Assembly (NCBI RefSeq): GCF_027570195.1
Contig: NZ_JAKMUZ010000005.1
Coordinates: 1 to 64,000 of the forward strand
DNA from: Corynebacterium yonathiae
GTDB lineage: Bacteria > Actinomycetota > Actinomycetes > Mycobacteriales > Mycobacteriaceae
Length of the DNA stretch: 64,000 nucleotides
Reading direction: 5' to 3'
A program made the position numbers and the translations under genes. Below, piece by piece: positions 25,047 through 35,020 of the stretch. Position 1 is the first letter of the stretch; every line of letters starts with the position of its first letter. Under the pieces are notes generated by a model. It ran no database searches, was not told where the DNA came from, and worked only from the letters and a program-made list of their open reading frames with translations.

Positions 25047-26849
25047 ATGCTCAAGCGCATCTCTCTGCGTTACTTCCTCGCTCGTCCTTGCCTTCGGCCC
25101 AGCCGCGCATGCCCACATCGTGGATAACGTGCTGGAGCACTCCGCGTCCCAGCGCATCCTCACCGTCAACGCGCGCTCCGGCGAGGTCGACATCCTTGAT
25201 GGTTCCGATCCCACCCAGCCGCACAAGATCGGCGCCATCTCCGCCGGGGGAGACAAAGAAATCAACTCGGTAGCTGTACGCCCCGATGGCCTGGCCGTCG
25301 CCGCGGTGCAACAGGCAGATAAGACTGACAGTGGCGAGGCGCTGTTTTCAACACCGAGGCTGGTGAGGAGCTCGGACGCGTGGGCGTGGGCGCGCTACCA
25401 GATAACGTGCATCTCACTGCCGATGGCCGCCACGCGCTCGTAGCCAACGAGGGCGAGCCTTCCGACGCCCTGAATGCCGAAGGCCCTGCCTACCTCAAGG
25501 ATCCGGAACGCTCCGTTTCTGTCATTAACCTGCCCACCGACGTCGCTGCGCCCCCGCTTAGCGACGTTCACACGGCCGACTTCACCGCCTTTGACACCGC
25601 CGACCTTGACCCCTCCATCCGTATCTTCGGCCCTTCCGAACACCATAATCTGCCTTCACGGGACTTCGAGCCGGAATACATTTCCTTTGCGGACGGAAAA
25701 GCCTAAGCCACGCTGCAAGAAAACAACGCCATCGCGGTCATCGATATCGAGTCTGCCACGGTAGAAAAGGTTCTTCCCGCCCACATTGCAGACCACTCCC
25801 AGGTGCCGTTGGATCCGTCTAATAAGGATGACGCTGCCGAGCTGCGCACCATCCCGGTACACGGCCTATCCATGCCGGACTCCATCAGTGCCTTCGAAGT
25901 AGATGGACAAACCTTCTTCGCCACCGCCAACGAGGGCGATGCCCGCGAATGGGGCGACTATACCGACGAAGTGGAACTCAAGGACCTAGTCAAGGAGGGC
26001 AAGGTCTGCGACGATCTCGAGCTTGCTGACGGCATCGAAGACAAGAAGTTCGCCGGCAACCTCAAGCTATCTAATGCTTCTGGCTGGGACGAGCAAAAGG
26101 GCTGCTTCGATGGTTTGTACTCCTACGGCTCGCGCTCCTTTAGCATCTACAACCGCGAGGGCAACGTCGTCTTCGACTCCGGCTCGGACTTTGAAGAAAT
26201 CACCAAAGGCATTCCTAGTCTGAACTTTAATGCCGATAATGAGGATCCCGAATTTGATGACCGCTCTGATAATAAGGGCCCGGAGCCAGAGGCACTGACC
26301 ATTGGCAAGGTTGGGGATCGCACTTACGCCTTTATCGGCGCGGAGCGCGTGGGCGGCATCTTCGTCTACGACGTGACGACCCCCACCGAAACAAAGTTTG
26401 TCACCTACGTTAATAGTCGCGATTTTTCCGTCGGCTACAACGAGGACGATGTCGCAGCGATAGCCCTGGCCGGCGACCTCGGCCCCGAGGGTCTTGCTTT
26501 CGTCCCAGCGACTGACTCCCCGACCGACGATGCCCTCCTCATCGCCGGCAACGAGGTATCCGGCACCACCACCGTGTTCTCAGTCAAGGACCTGCTTGCC
26601 GATGCCGCCAACTCCACGCCTGACAAGCCCAATGGCTCCAGCACCGGCAGTAGCATCGCCGCCGGTGCCGGAATCATCGACGGTTTAGTGGGCCTCGGTG
26701 CGCTGATTGGCGGGGCATTAAACTTCTTGCCGAAGCCCATTGACGAGTTCTACGCACTGCTACCGGCACAGGTGCGCAAGCTTTTGCCACAGACGTTCCG
26801 AGGTTTACCTGCTAAATTGTTTGAGGCTAATACCTCTCACTCTAAATAG
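25047..26849 (+). pseudogene. Secreted choice-of-anchor-I-type beta-propeller protein, broken in three places
   Basis: Joined across frames, the text gives a ~600-residue exported protein. A signal peptide is visible (MLKRISLR in one frame, then LVLAFGPAAHA in the next). It is followed by propeller-like repeats such as ILTVNARSGEVDILDGSDP, LPDNVHLTADGRHALVANEG, FEPEYISFADGKA, ATLQENNAIAVIDIESATVE and FFATANEGDAREWGDYTDE. Three lesions show: an extra base near 25071, one T missing from the run at 25344-25347, and an in-frame TAA at 25704-25706 where TAC/TAT is expected. The C-terminus has a Gly/Ser linker and a hydrophobic stretch (IAAGAGIIDGLVGLGALIGG). Intact relatives are secreted, alkaline-phosphatase-associated proteins of uncertain role. 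The high-quality residue text between lesions implies recent decay or base-calling errors. Confidence 0.75.
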
Positions 26850-26853
26850 AACC

Positions 26854-27339
26854 ATGCGCAACCGTCTCAGCATTTCGCTCGTCGCAGCCATCGCCGTGGC
26901 AGCAGGCCTCGTCGCACCAGCTACTGCTTCTGCCGCAGAAGAGCAATCAAAGTAGATTTCGGCTGAATGCCAGGCCGAGGTCGACGAGGCCAAGGAGGAG
27001 CATCTTAAGAAGATCGAGAACGGCGAGCTCGGATCTTCCGCCCACACCCCGCAGGAGCTTATCCAGGGCCTGACCAACGGCTACGGTTCTTCCGGAATGC
27101 CAAAGGAGCCAGACTGCGTTGCCCAGGAGGCGAAGCAGCGCCAGATCGAGGCACTTGAGCGTCTGCCTATTTGGGGCTCTTCCACCCCAGAAAAGTTCCT
27201 CGAGGTCATGAGCTGGGTGACCGTGGCCACCAGCCTCGTCGCTGCGTTGCTGCAAGCCTTGACTATGGTTGCCAAGGTGAACCCGGCTGTGCTGAAGCCG
27301 ATGAAGAACGCCCTCACGCAGCTGGGCGTGCGCTTCTAG
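26854..27339 (+). pseudogene. Small secreted protein gene interrupted by an in-frame TAG
   Basis: ATG 26854 opens a signal peptide (SISLVAAIAVAAGLVAPATA, cleavage after ASA). The frame meets TAG at 26953-26955 (EEQSK-stop-ISAECQAEV). The same frame then continues to 27339 with coherent text: ECQAEVDEAKEEHLKKIENG, PIWGSSTPEKFLEVMSW, and a final hydrophobic segment VTVATSLVAALLQALTMVAK. A single C-to-T change from CAG would explain it. The intended product is about 161 residues, a kind of small exported protein typical of corynebacteria. It starts four bases after the preceding pseudogene and probably shared its transcript. Function unknown. Confidence 0.7.
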
Positions 27340-27351
27340 GCGCCAAAGATT

Positions 27352-27385
27352 AAGCCGCTCCGGAGTTCCGGAGCGGCTTTAGGCG
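27352..27385. terminator. Bidirectional rho-independent terminator
   Basis: A 13-bp perfect stem, AAGCCGCTCCGGA (27352-27364) and TCCGGAGCGGCTT (27367-27379), has a very tight turn. T-rich sequence follows on the plus strand (TTTAGGCGTTTTT). It serves the plus-strand secreted-protein gene and the convergent core-MetE gene. Confidence 0.85.
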
Positions 27386-27388
27386 TTT

Positions 27389-28579
27389 TTAAAACAGTTC
27401 GCGGGTAGCGATGTCAGCGCCTTCTACCAAGGATTGCAGCTTCGCCCACGCAATCTGAGGGTGTAGGCGGCCGCCCAAACCGCAATCGGTCGATGCGATG
27501 ACATTTTCCGGTCCAACCACCTCGGCGAATTGAATGATGCGATCAGCTACAAGCCGCGGGTGTTCCACCGCATTGGTGGAGTGCGAGACCACACCCGGGT
27601 AAATCACGGTTCCTTCCGGCAGCGCATGGTCCTGCCACACACGCCACTCATGCGCGTGACGCGGTGACGCGGCTTCGAAAGAAAATCCGCCGACCTCGGC
27701 CCGCAAGATTTCCTCGATGATATCTGCAAATGGGACGTCGGTTACGTGCGGGCCGTGCCAGGAACCCCAGCAGATATGCAGGCGCGTTTGTTCCTTGGGC
27801 AGGCCAGCAATGGAATCATTGAGCACGTCAATACGCTCGCGAATGAAGCCTCGGAAGTCTTCTACGGAAGGCTCCGGATTAATTTGGTCCCAGGCCTCGG
27901 CCAGGTCAGGTGCGTCGAATTGCACGGTGAGCCCGGCATCGGTGATGGCTTGGTACTCGGTGCGCATTGCTCGGCCGACGTCGGCAAGCAGCTCATGCTC
28001 ATCGTCGTAGTAGCGGTTGGTCAGGCGCGCGGCCGAGCCGGGGGAAAGGGCAGCGATGAAGCCGGGGGTGCCGGAAGGTAGGGCGTCGGCAAGCAAGCGG
28101 ACATCGGCGGCAACTTCATCTTGGCCGATATAGGTTACCGGGCCGGTGAACTCTGGGTTTGCCACCTTGGCGCGACCGGTGAAGATGCCAGAATCCGGGT
28201 CATTATAGGCCTCCGAGAACAGCGCGCGGTCACGTCGATCAATAAACGACGTCAGCCGCGGCTCCCCCGGCTTGGAGCGCACTACCTCAGCCGATTCCCA
28301 GCGGTCGGTATCCGTCATCGTCAGCCCGCCCAGGCGGCTAAAGGAATAATTCCACCACGCACCGTAGTCCACGGCACCCGAGGTGATATGGCCGTACTCG
28401 CCCTCGTTAATGATATCGAGGCCGAGATCGAGCTGCCGCTTGACGACGTCCGCCACCGCGGCCTTCAAAATCCCCTGAAACTCCGCGGCCGGCAGCTCCG
28501 CACGCTTCAGGTTGGCTTCCAGCAACTCTAGAGTGCGCGGCAGTGAGCCGACGTGGGTGGTGCGAATCTTTGTAACCAT
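27389..28579 (-). CDS. Core-MetE family protein (cobalamin-independent methionine synthase C-terminal domain only)
   Basis: A 396-residue single barrel corresponding to the catalytic C-terminal half of MetE, without the N-terminal half. It begins TKIRTTHVGSLPRT, the family start. Zinc-ligand candidates are His and Cys in LHICWGSWHGPH, Glu in GGFSFEAASPRH, and Cys in VIASTDCGLGGRLHP. Such short proteins may methylate homocysteine from a donor other than methyl-folate, or act as alkyl transferases; the donor cannot be read here. A perfect McbR-type operator 20 bp upstream ties it to methionine/sulfur control. GGAGG lies eight bases before ATG 28579. Confidence 0.87.
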   Translation of the reverse strand: MVTKIRTTHVGSLPRTLELLEANLKRAELPAAEFQGILKAAVADVVKRQLDLGLDIINEGEYGHITSGAVDYGAWWNYSFSRLGGLTMTDTDRWESAEVVRSKPGEPRLTSFIDRRDRALFSEAYNDPDSGIFTGRAKVANPEFTGPVTYIGQDEVAADVRLLADALPSGTPGFIAALSPGSAARLTNRYYDDEHELLADVGRAMRTEYQAITDAGLTVQFDAPDLAEAWDQINPEPSVEDFRGFIRERIDVLNDSIAGLPKEQTRLHICWGSWHGPHVTDVPFADIIEEILRAEVGGFSFEAASPRHAHEWRVWQDHALPEGTVIYPGVVSHSTNAVEHPRLVADRIIQFAEVVGPENVIASTDCGLGGRLHPQIAWAKLQSLVEGADIATRELF

Positions 28580-28598
28580 CAGGTTTCCTCCATTGATA

Positions 28599-28614
28599 TA
28601 GACTGTGCTGTCTA
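28599..28614. promoter_or_regulatory. McbR-type operator TAGAC-N6-GTCTA
   Basis: TAGAC (28599-28603), spacer TGTGCT, GTCTA (28610-28614). This is an exact match to the motif known for McbR, the TetR-type master repressor of methionine, cysteine and sulfur genes in C. glutamicum. It sits 20 bp before the start codon of the core-MetE gene, a position that would block transcription. Confidence 0.85.
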
Positions 28615-28651
28615 GATTAACGGAGGACTTCGGCCGCCGCCGGGATTAAAT

Positions 28652-31600
28652 TCAGCCTAAAATACCTGCGCCCATAGTGGCCTTGAGATCACCCATGAGG
28701 TTGCCGGAGCGTTCCACGCGCAGGTGGTCACCGAGGATCATTGTGGTGGATTCGGAGCCGTCGACAAGCTCGAGGTACACGTCCGACTCGCCCTGGTTTT
28801 TGAGCAAAACCTGCTTGAGCCGGGCAATATTTTCCATGGTGCACTGGTCCGTGCGCATGGTCAGGCGCAGCGGCAGGCCCGCGCCACCGCCAGGTCCGAG
28901 ATCTGGGACGCGGATATCGGAGCAAAACAGGGAGCGGCGCTCATCGCGGACCTTGACGTTTACGCGCGCCAAGATGATATTGTCCTCCACAATCTGTGGG
29001 GCGACGAGCGAATAGACCTTATTGAAGACCAAGATTTCTACCTGCGCGCCGTTGTGGTCCTCCACCGTTACAATGGCCCAGGGGGAGCCATCGCGCTTGG
29101 AAAAGCGGCGGTCTACGCCTGAGATGATGCCACCGATGATGAGCTCTTGGCCGTTATGCACCTCATCGTTCAGGATTTTTGTCAGCGGGGTATCCGTTTG
29201 CGCAGCCAGCGCCTCCTCAAAACCATCGAGCGGGTGACCGGAAACGTACAGGCCAAGCATCTCTCGTTCCAGGGCGAGCTCATGTTTGCGGTCCCAGTTG
29301 TCTTCTGGGATGTCCAAGGCAAAGGCGTTGGAGGCCTCATCATCTTCTCCCCCGCCAATTCCGGCGAAGAGATCGAATTGGCCCTTATCCGCCGCCTTCT
29401 TGGTGGTTTGCACCGCATCCACCGCGTCCTCGTGGATGAGCATGAGCCCCTTGCGCGGATGGTTCAAGTCGTCGAAGGCGCCGGCCTTAATGAGAGCTTC
29501 AGTCACGCGCTTAGTGCAGGCGGTCAACTCGATCTTGTCCAGGTAATCACTAAACGAGCTAAACGCGCCCTTGTCGTGGCGGGACTTGATGATGGACTCC
29601 ACCACTTCCGAGCCAACGTTGCGGATAGCGCCCATGCCGAAGCGGATATCCTCTCCCACCGCCTGGAAATCCTCTTCGGACTCGTTGACAGAAGGCGGCA
29701 GCACCTTGATGCCCAAGTGGCGGCAGTCCGACAGGTAGATGGCGGACTTGTCTTTCTTATCGCCCACCGAGGTCAGCAGCGCGGCCATATACTCTGGCGC
29801 GTAGTAGGCCTTAAGGTAGGCCGTCCAGAAGGACACCAAGCCATAGCCTGCGGCGTGGGACTTATTAAACGCGTAGGACGCGAAGGGCTCGATGGTGCCC
29901 CAGAGCGCGTCCATGGCGGACTTGGAATAGCCGTTTTCTTGCATGCCGCCCCAGAACTTATCGTACTGTTGAGCCAGCACCTCGGGCTTTTTCTTACCCA
30001 TCGCCTTACGGAAGCCATCTGCCTCGCCGGCCGTGTAGTTAGCAACCTTTTGGGAGATACGCATGATCTGCTCCTGGTAGACGATGAGGCCGTAGGTCTC
30101 ATCCAGGATTTCCTTCAGCGGCTCTTCCAGCTCTGGGTGAATCGGGGTGATTTCCTTACGGCCGTTCTTGCGGTCTGCATAGTCCCAGTGGGCGTTCACG
30201 CCCATCGGGCCGGGGCGGTAGAGCGCAAGGGAGGCGACAATATCTTTAAAGCCGGTTGGCTTCATGCGTTTGAGCAGCTCTTGCATACCGCCGGAGTCAA
30301 GCTGGAAGACGCCCAGCGTATCGCCGCGCGAGAGCAGGTCATAGACCTTGGAGACTTTGGGGTCGTCGGCATGCAGCTGCTCCAAGTGAACTTCTTCGCC
30401 GCGGTTGCGCTTGATGTTTTCAATCGCGTCGCCGATAACGGTGAGGTTACGCAGGCCCAGGAAGTCCATCTTCAGCAGGCCGATGGCCTCACACGCTGGG
30501 TAATCCCAGCCGGTGATATAGGCACCGTCGGCCGGGCGCTTCCACATGGGGATGTGGTCCATGAGGCGGACCGAGGCCATAATCACCGCACAGGCGTGCA
30601 CGCCGGCCTGCCTGACGACGCCCTCCAAGCCCCTAGCCGTGTCATAAATCTTTTTCACATCCGGGTCGGATTCGACCATCTGGCGGACCTCGGCGGCCTC
30701 GGAGTAGCGCTCGTGGTCCGGGTCTGTGATGCCCTTGAGCGGAATATCCTTCGCCATGATTGCCGGCGGCAGCGCGCCGTTGATACGGTCGGCCATCTGG
30801 AAGCCCGGCTGGCCAAAGTGCACCTTGGCGGAGTCCTTAATGGCCTGCTTCGTCTTCACCGTGCCGAAGGTAATGACCTGCGCTACCTTATCCTCGCCCC
30901 AGCGCTCGGCCGCGTAGGTAATCATCTCGCCGCGGCGGCGGTCGTCGAAGTCGATATCGATATCGGGCGCGGACGGGCGCTCGGGATTCAAGAATCGCTC
31001 GAAGAGGAGATCATGTTCCAGGGGGTCGATATTGGTAATGGTCAGCGCGTAGGCGACAAGCGCGCCGGCCGCCGAGCCACGTCCCGGCCCCACGCGAATG
31101 CCCACCGAGCGCGCGTGCTTGATGAGCTCGGCCACGATAAGGAAGTAGGACGGGTAGCCCTTCATCTCAATGACGGAGATCTCGTACTTGGCGCGCTCGA
31201 TGTACTCCTCCGGAACATCCTGGCCGGGGAAGCGTGCCTGCAGGCCTTCCATAACCTCGTGGGTGAGCCAGGAGGTTGGGGTGTGGCCCTCGGGGACGTC
31301 GGCAATAGGCATGCGATCGTGGGTATGCTCTTCCCAAATCTCGCCGTAGTCTTGCACGCGCTCGGCAATCCACAGCGTGTTATCGCAGCCATCTGGAATC
31401 ATATCGTCCCAGGTCTCACGCATCTGCGCGGCCGACTTAATGTAGTAACCGGTACCGCCGAACTTGAAGCGATCGGGGTCCATAAAGGTCTTGCCGGTCT
31501 GCACGCACAACATCGCCTCATGCGCCGGCGCCTGGGACTCCAGCACGTAGTGGCAGTCATTGGTCACCAGCGGCGGCAAGTCCAATTTACGGCCAATTTC

Positions 31601-32224
31601 TAATAGGCCATCGCGCGTGCGCTTTTCGATGTCCAGCCCATGGTCCATCAACTCCAAGAAGAAGTTATCTTTGCCGTAGATGTCTTGCCACATGGCCGCG
31701 GCCTCGAGCGCCTCATTGAACTGGCCAAGGCGTAGACGGGTCTGGACATCGCCGGAGGGGCACCCGGTGGTGGCGATGATGCCATCAGCATGCTCCGCGA
31801 TGAGCTCGGCATCCATGCGCGGCCACTTGCCCAACTGGCCCTCATAGGAAGCTAATGAGGACAAGGTAAAAAGATTGCGCAGGCCGGTGGCGTTCTCCGC
31901 AATCATCGTCTGGTGGAGATAAGCGCCGGACGCGGAGACATCGTCGCGCTTTTGGTCCGGCGTACCCCACAACACGCGCTTTTTATTGAAACGGGATTCG
32001 GGCGCCATATACGCCTCGATGCCGATAATGGGCTTGATGCCGGCGCCGGTCATGCGACGGTAGAAGGCATCGGAGCCGTACATATTGCCATGGTCAGTCA
32101 TGCCTACGGCCGGCATCTTCTGGCGAACCACCTCGTCCGCCAGCATATCGACCTTGGCCATGCCGTCGAGCATGGAGAACTCGGTGTGGTTGTGCAGGTG
32201 GACGAAGGAGGAGTTTTTGGCCAT
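28652..32224 (-). CDS. dnaE1: DNA polymerase III alpha subunit
   Basis: The replicative polymerase. From ATG 32224 it has 1190 residues. The N-terminal PHP domain ([28 protein letters not shown]) carries the metal ligands of a proofreading exonuclease, as known for mycobacterial DnaE1. The catalytic palm has [16 protein letters not shown] and [12 protein letters not shown]. The thumb, fingers and beta-clamp region follow, then an OB fold ([20 protein letters not shown]). I start at [13 protein letters not shown], since the extra N-terminal frame to 32341 lacks homology and runs under rarD. Other ATGs at 32233 and 32236 are close. A long reading frame on the opposite strand (29147-31603) is a composition artefact. 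Confidence 0.97.
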   Translation of the reverse strand: MAKNSSFVHLHNHTEFSMLDGMAKVDMLADEVVRQKMPAVGMTDHGNMYGSDAFYRRMTGAGIKPIIGIEAYMAPESRFNKKRVLWGTPDQKRDDVSASGAYLHQTMIAENATGLRNLFTLSSLASYEGQLGKWPRMDAELIAEHADGIIATTGCPSGDVQTRLRLGQFNEALEAAAMWQDIYGKDNFFLELMDHGLDIEKRTRDGLLEIGRKLDLPPLVTNDCHYVLESQAPAHEAMLCVQTGKTFMDPDRFKFGGTGYYIKSAAQMRETWDDMIPDGCDNTLWIAERVQDYGEIWEEHTHDRMPIADVPEGHTPTSWLTHEVMEGLQARFPGQDVPEEYIERAKYEISVIEMKGYPSYFLIVAELIKHARSVGIRVGPGRGSAAGALVAYALTITNIDPLEHDLLFERFLNPERPSAPDIDIDFDDRRRGEMITYAAERWGEDKVAQVITFGTVKTKQAIKDSAKVHFGQPGFQMADRINGALPPAIMAKDIPLKGITDPDHERYSEAAEVRQMVESDPDVKKIYDTARGLEGVVRQAGVHACAVIMASVRLMDHIPMWKRPADGAYITGWDYPACEAIGLLKMDFLGLRNLTVIGDAIENIKRNRGEEVHLEQLHADDPKVSKVYDLLSRGDTLGVFQLDSGGMQELLKRMKPTGFKDIVASLALYRPGPMGVNAHWDYADRKNGRKEITPIHPELEEPLKEILDETYGLIVYQEQIMRISQKVANYTAGEADGFRKAMGKKKPEVLAQQYDKFWGGMQENGYSKSAMDALWGTIEPFASYAFNKSHAAGYGLVSFWTAYLKAYYAPEYMAALLTSVGDKKDKSAIYLSDCRHLGIKVLPPSVNESEEDFQAVGEDIRFGMGAIRNVGSEVVESIIKSRHDKGAFSSFSDYLDKIELTACTKRVTEALIKAGAFDDLNHPRKGLMLIHEDAVDAVQTTKKAADKGQFDLFAGIGGGEDDEASNAFALDIPEDNWDRKHELALEREMLGLYVSGHPLDGFEEALAAQTDTPLTKILNDEVHNGQELIIGGIISGVDRRFSKRDGSPWAIVTVEDHNGAQVEILVFNKVYSLVAPQIVEDNIILARVNVKVRDERRSLFCSDIRVPDLGPGGGAGLPLRLTMRTDQCTMENIARLKQVLLKNQGESDVYLELVDGSESTTMILGDHLRVERSGNLMGDLKATMGAGILG

Positions 32225-32269
32225 GCGGCTCATCATAGCGGGGCGGTCAAAATGGGCTATTATTTTGTG

Positions 32270-33120
32270 ATGCTCTACACGCTCGCCGCCTATATCATGT
32301 GGGGATTTTCCCCGCATTCTTCCCTCTCCTGTTGCCGGCATCGCCGCTAGAGATTTTGGCTCACCGCGTGCTGTGGACCGCGGTATTGGTCACGGGATTT
32401 TTGTGCCTCGCCGGCCGATGGCGCGAGTTGGTGCGCATGGACAAGCGCACGTGGGGATGGCTCGCGGCCGCGGGAGTATTCATCACGGCTAATTGGGGCA
32501 CCTACGTGGTAGCGATTAATAGCAACCACGTAGCCGACGCGGCGCTGGGGTACTTCATCAATCCCCTCGTATCGGTTGCCCTCGGCATGGTGTTTCTCAA
32601 GGAACGGCTGCGGCCGTGGCAGGCCGGCGCGGTGGGAGTTGCGGCCATCGCGGTGCTGTATTTGACGTTCTTTACCGGCCAGGCGCCCTATATTTCGCTT
32701 TTGCTGGCCTTCAGCTTCGGAATTTATGGGCTGCTCAAAAAGCAGGTGCGGGTGTCCTCGGCCGTCTCAGTCGCAGCGGAGGCGCTCGTGATGTCGCCAC
32801 TAGCGGTGGGCTACATTCTGTGGCTAGAAAGTAGCGACCAAGGTACCTTCGCTAGCGAAGGCGTCGGCCACGCGCTGCTTTTGTTAAGCGCCGGCTTAAT
32901 CACCGCGCTGCCGCTTCTTTGCTTTGCAGAGGGCGCGCGGACGCTACGCTTATCGACGATCGGCATGCTCCAATACCTCACCCCCATCATGCAAATGCTG
33001 TGGGCACTTTTCGTCACCCACGAACACTTTTCGCCCCACCGGTGGATTGGCTTCGGCATTATCGGCTTAGCGGTAGCGATCTACGTGGCCGACTTAGTGC
33101 GTATGGCTAGGAGCGCCTGA
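32270..33120 (+). pseudogene. rarD: RarD/EamA-type permease, probable frameshift near the start
   Basis: A ten-helix EamA/DMT-superfamily transporter. The intact frame from GTG 32299 gives 273 residues: [60 protein letters not shown], and ALPLLCFAEGARTLRLSTIG. The expected beginning, [13 protein letters not shown], lies in another frame from ATG 32270. One T missing from the run 32306-32309 would account for the break. With the T restored the join reads [20 protein letters not shown]. If GTG 32299 is used instead, the first helix is lost. RarD is linked with chloramphenicol sensitivity in enterics; the substrate is unknown. It is divergent from dnaE1 by 45 bp. Confidence 0.75.
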
Positions 33121-33376
33121 GTTCCTCGCGGGCGGCGCGGGCACGACGACGCGCGGCCTGTTCCTCCTCCGCTTCCAGCGCCCAGCGCGGCATCACTACG
33201 ATAAGAAAGATGCCAAAGGCACAAACGATCGCGGAAAACACCAGCGTCATGGAGGTGCCGCCCGTAATAAGGCCGATAACTAGGGCGATGCCGGAAACCA
33301 CCACCGCGACCCAGGCGGCGATATAGGCAAATTTATAGTTCGGCATCCACTGCGAAAAAGGCTGCTGCGGGGACAT
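33107..33376 (-). CDS. Small membrane protein with a charged C-terminal tail
   Basis: An 89-residue protein: a short N-terminal region (MSPQQPFSQWMPNYKF), two membrane segments (YIAAWVAVVVSGIALVIGLI and LVFSAIVCAFGIFLIVVM), and a highly charged Glu/Arg/Ala helix at the end (EAEEEQAARRRARAAREELR). The end overlaps the convergent rarD stop by 14 bases. No function is recognised; the layout resembles many actinobacterial small membrane proteins. Confidence 0.75.
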   Translation of the reverse strand: MSPQQPFSQWMPNYKFAYIAAWVAVVVSGIALVIGLITGGTSMTLVFSAIVCAFGIFLIVVMPRWALEAEEEQAARRRARAAREELRRS

Positions 33377-33400
33377 GACTCTAGCCTACGCGGTTGGTAT

Positions 33401-34423
33401 CTAAGTAGGCCCGGTATTAACAAGGTCCGGCGGGGGCTTCTCCCAGGGGTTGACCCAGCGCACGCCGCGGGCCGTGCGCTCGAAGCGGCCATTGCGCGGC
33501 GGGCCGGTGCGATGATCGTCATTGCGGCCATTGTGATAAGCGCAGGCGGTGGTGAGGTTCTTCGCGTTCGTCCACCCGCCGCCGGCCCAGCTGAATATGT
33601 GATGGACTTGGCACTCATCGGCAGGCTTGTGGCAGCCCTTAACCGGGCAGGTGGGGTTTTCCGCCGCGGCCATCATAAACTGCTTCCAGGTCGCCCCGCG
33701 GCGCATGCGGTACAAATTCACCGGACCTTCCACGGGATGCAGCAGGGTGACAAACCCCTCCTCTGCCAGCGCGCGCTGGGCCAATTCGGCACCGGTTATC
33801 TGCGCGCCGTTGGTCATGGTCAGCACCACATCATCACTACCATGGGCCACGCCGACCAACTTATCTAGTGGCACCACAACATTAGTGCGCACGGTAGAGG
33901 TAGAGGCGCCGGTGCGGAAGAAAGAGGCGACGTCGGCAAGCGAGCCGGCATGCTGGTGAAGTTCCGCAATGAGCGCGGAAGGACCGGTGATAGAAAGCGT
34001 CCACGGCTTTCCGGCGGCGCGGCGCTGCAGCCGCACGCCAGGCTTGGGCTCGCGTGGCGCGCGCATCTTGCGCAGCTTTATGCGGGCGAGCTTTTCCATC
34101 TCCCTCGTATCACAAGAGATATGGGCAAGCTCGGCGCGCAGGGCCCAGGCGCGGGCTTGGGTGGGCGCGCGACGCGCATGCTTTTCGATGACCTCCAGCG
34201 TCGGCAGTGAATGCCTGTTTCGGCGCGCCCCATCCACCGCCCGCCGTTGGCGGCGGCGAAAGCTGGTGGGGCCGAAGTAGACCTGCGCGAGCTGCGCAAT
34301 AGAGTCCGCTGCGGCATCGGGCATGCCGGCGGCGGCAAGGTCGGCAGCAGAAACGGCGGCGGCCTCGGCGAGGATATCCATTGCCGAGTTCAGTGCCGCG
34401 ATATAGGCCCGAATATGTTCCAT
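33401..34423 (-). CDS. HNH-nuclease-domain protein (13E12/DUF222-like), paralogue 1
   Basis: A 340-residue protein with a helical N-terminal half and a C-terminal HNH motif: CPVKGCHKPADECQVHHIFS, then NLTTACAYHNGRNDD. The two Cys of CPVKGC and the HH-N-H set are present, so a metal-bound nuclease fold is plausible. The central part carries VVVPLDKLVGVAHGSDDVVL and TMTNGAQITGAELAQRALAE. The plus-strand gene at 46852-47853 is a full-length paralogue. Such families are multicopy in corynebacteria and mycobacteria and associated with repeats; their role is not established. GTG or ATG starts are possible; ATG 34423 is used. Confidence 0.85.
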   Translation of the reverse strand: MEHIRAYIAALNSAMDILAEAAAVSAADLAAAGMPDAAADSIAQLAQVYFGPTSFRRRQRRAVDGARRNRHSLPTLEVIEKHARRAPTQARAWALRAELAHISCDTREMEKLARIKLRKMRAPREPKPGVRLQRRAAGKPWTLSITGPSALIAELHQHAGSLADVASFFRTGASTSTVRTNVVVPLDKLVGVAHGSDDVVLTMTNGAQITGAELAQRALAEEGFVTLLHPVEGPVNLYRMRRGATWKQFMMAAAENPTCPVKGCHKPADECQVHHIFSWAGGGWTNAKNLTTACAYHNGRNDDHRTGPPRNGRFERTARGVRWVNPWEKPPPDLVNTGPT

Positions 34424-34483
34424 GCCCCTGATGCTAAAAGCGCCGCGGGGGCACTGCGCGCTGCGGGAGTAAAGAAGGCGAAA

Positions 34484-35020
34484 TTAGCTGGGTGGACGGA
34501 TGGCGAAGCTGCCCCAGGCGGCGTCGGCAGGCGCTGCTTCGACGGCGGCAACGGAGGGGGTGGAGGCGACGTCGGCAAGCTGGGCGCCTGATCCCCACAC
34601 CACAACTGCGCTTACCGCGTTGGATCGCTGCCCATAGGAGGCATCGATGCGGCCGACGGCACGCTGGATGACAGCGGCGCGGTCCTCGCCAGCGCTCGGC
34701 TCAGGAACGTCGATGGGAGCGGTGGAGCCAATGAGGATGGCATCCATGCGCGGGGCTGCGGCGACGGCGGCCGCAGCAGCTACGGGCGGTAGTTCCTCGT
34801 CGAAGGTAACCAGGGCGTAGGCAGGCTCATCGGGAAGGTCACTGCCCGCCACGCGCGCAATATACTCCGCGCGCGATTCGCCATCCGGGCCGAGCTGGTC
34901 GCCTTGCACCTGCGAAGTAGCCTGGGTCCCCAAGGCGCCGAAGAGCGCCAGCGCCGCCAGAAAAAGCACCGCGAGCACCGCCAAGGCCGCTAGCCGACGC
35001 CGCTGGTAGACCTTCCTCAT
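34484..35020 (-). CDS. Membrane-anchored extracytoplasmic protein of unknown function
   Basis: A 178-residue protein with a basic start ([12 protein letters not shown]), one membrane helix ([19 protein letters not shown]) and an outside domain of about 145 residues rich in alanine. That domain reads [39 protein letters not shown], and later [22 protein letters not shown] 35020 overlaps the rluD stop (ATGA), so it is in the lspA-rluD transcript. No family is recognised. The 60 bp between it and the HNH gene contain nothing notable. Confidence 0.75.
   Translation of the reverse strand: MRKVYQRRRLAALAVLAVLFLAALALFGALGTQATSQVQGDQLGPDGESRAEYIARVAGSDLPDEPAYALVTFDEELPPVAAAAAVAAAPRMDAILIGSTAPIDVPEPSAGEDRAAVIQRAVGRIDASYGQRSNAVSAVVVWGSGAQLADVASTPSVAAVEAAPADAAWGSFAIRPPS

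Noticed and set aside
29147..31603. An 818-codon open frame on the plus strand opposite dnaE1
   Set aside because: It is the antisense shadow of a GC-rich, highly conserved gene; no family resemblance or ribosome-binding site supports it.
32225..32341. N-terminal extension of DnaE1
   Set aside because: It overlaps the start of divergent rarD and lacks homology; the conserved [13 protein letters not shown] start is used.
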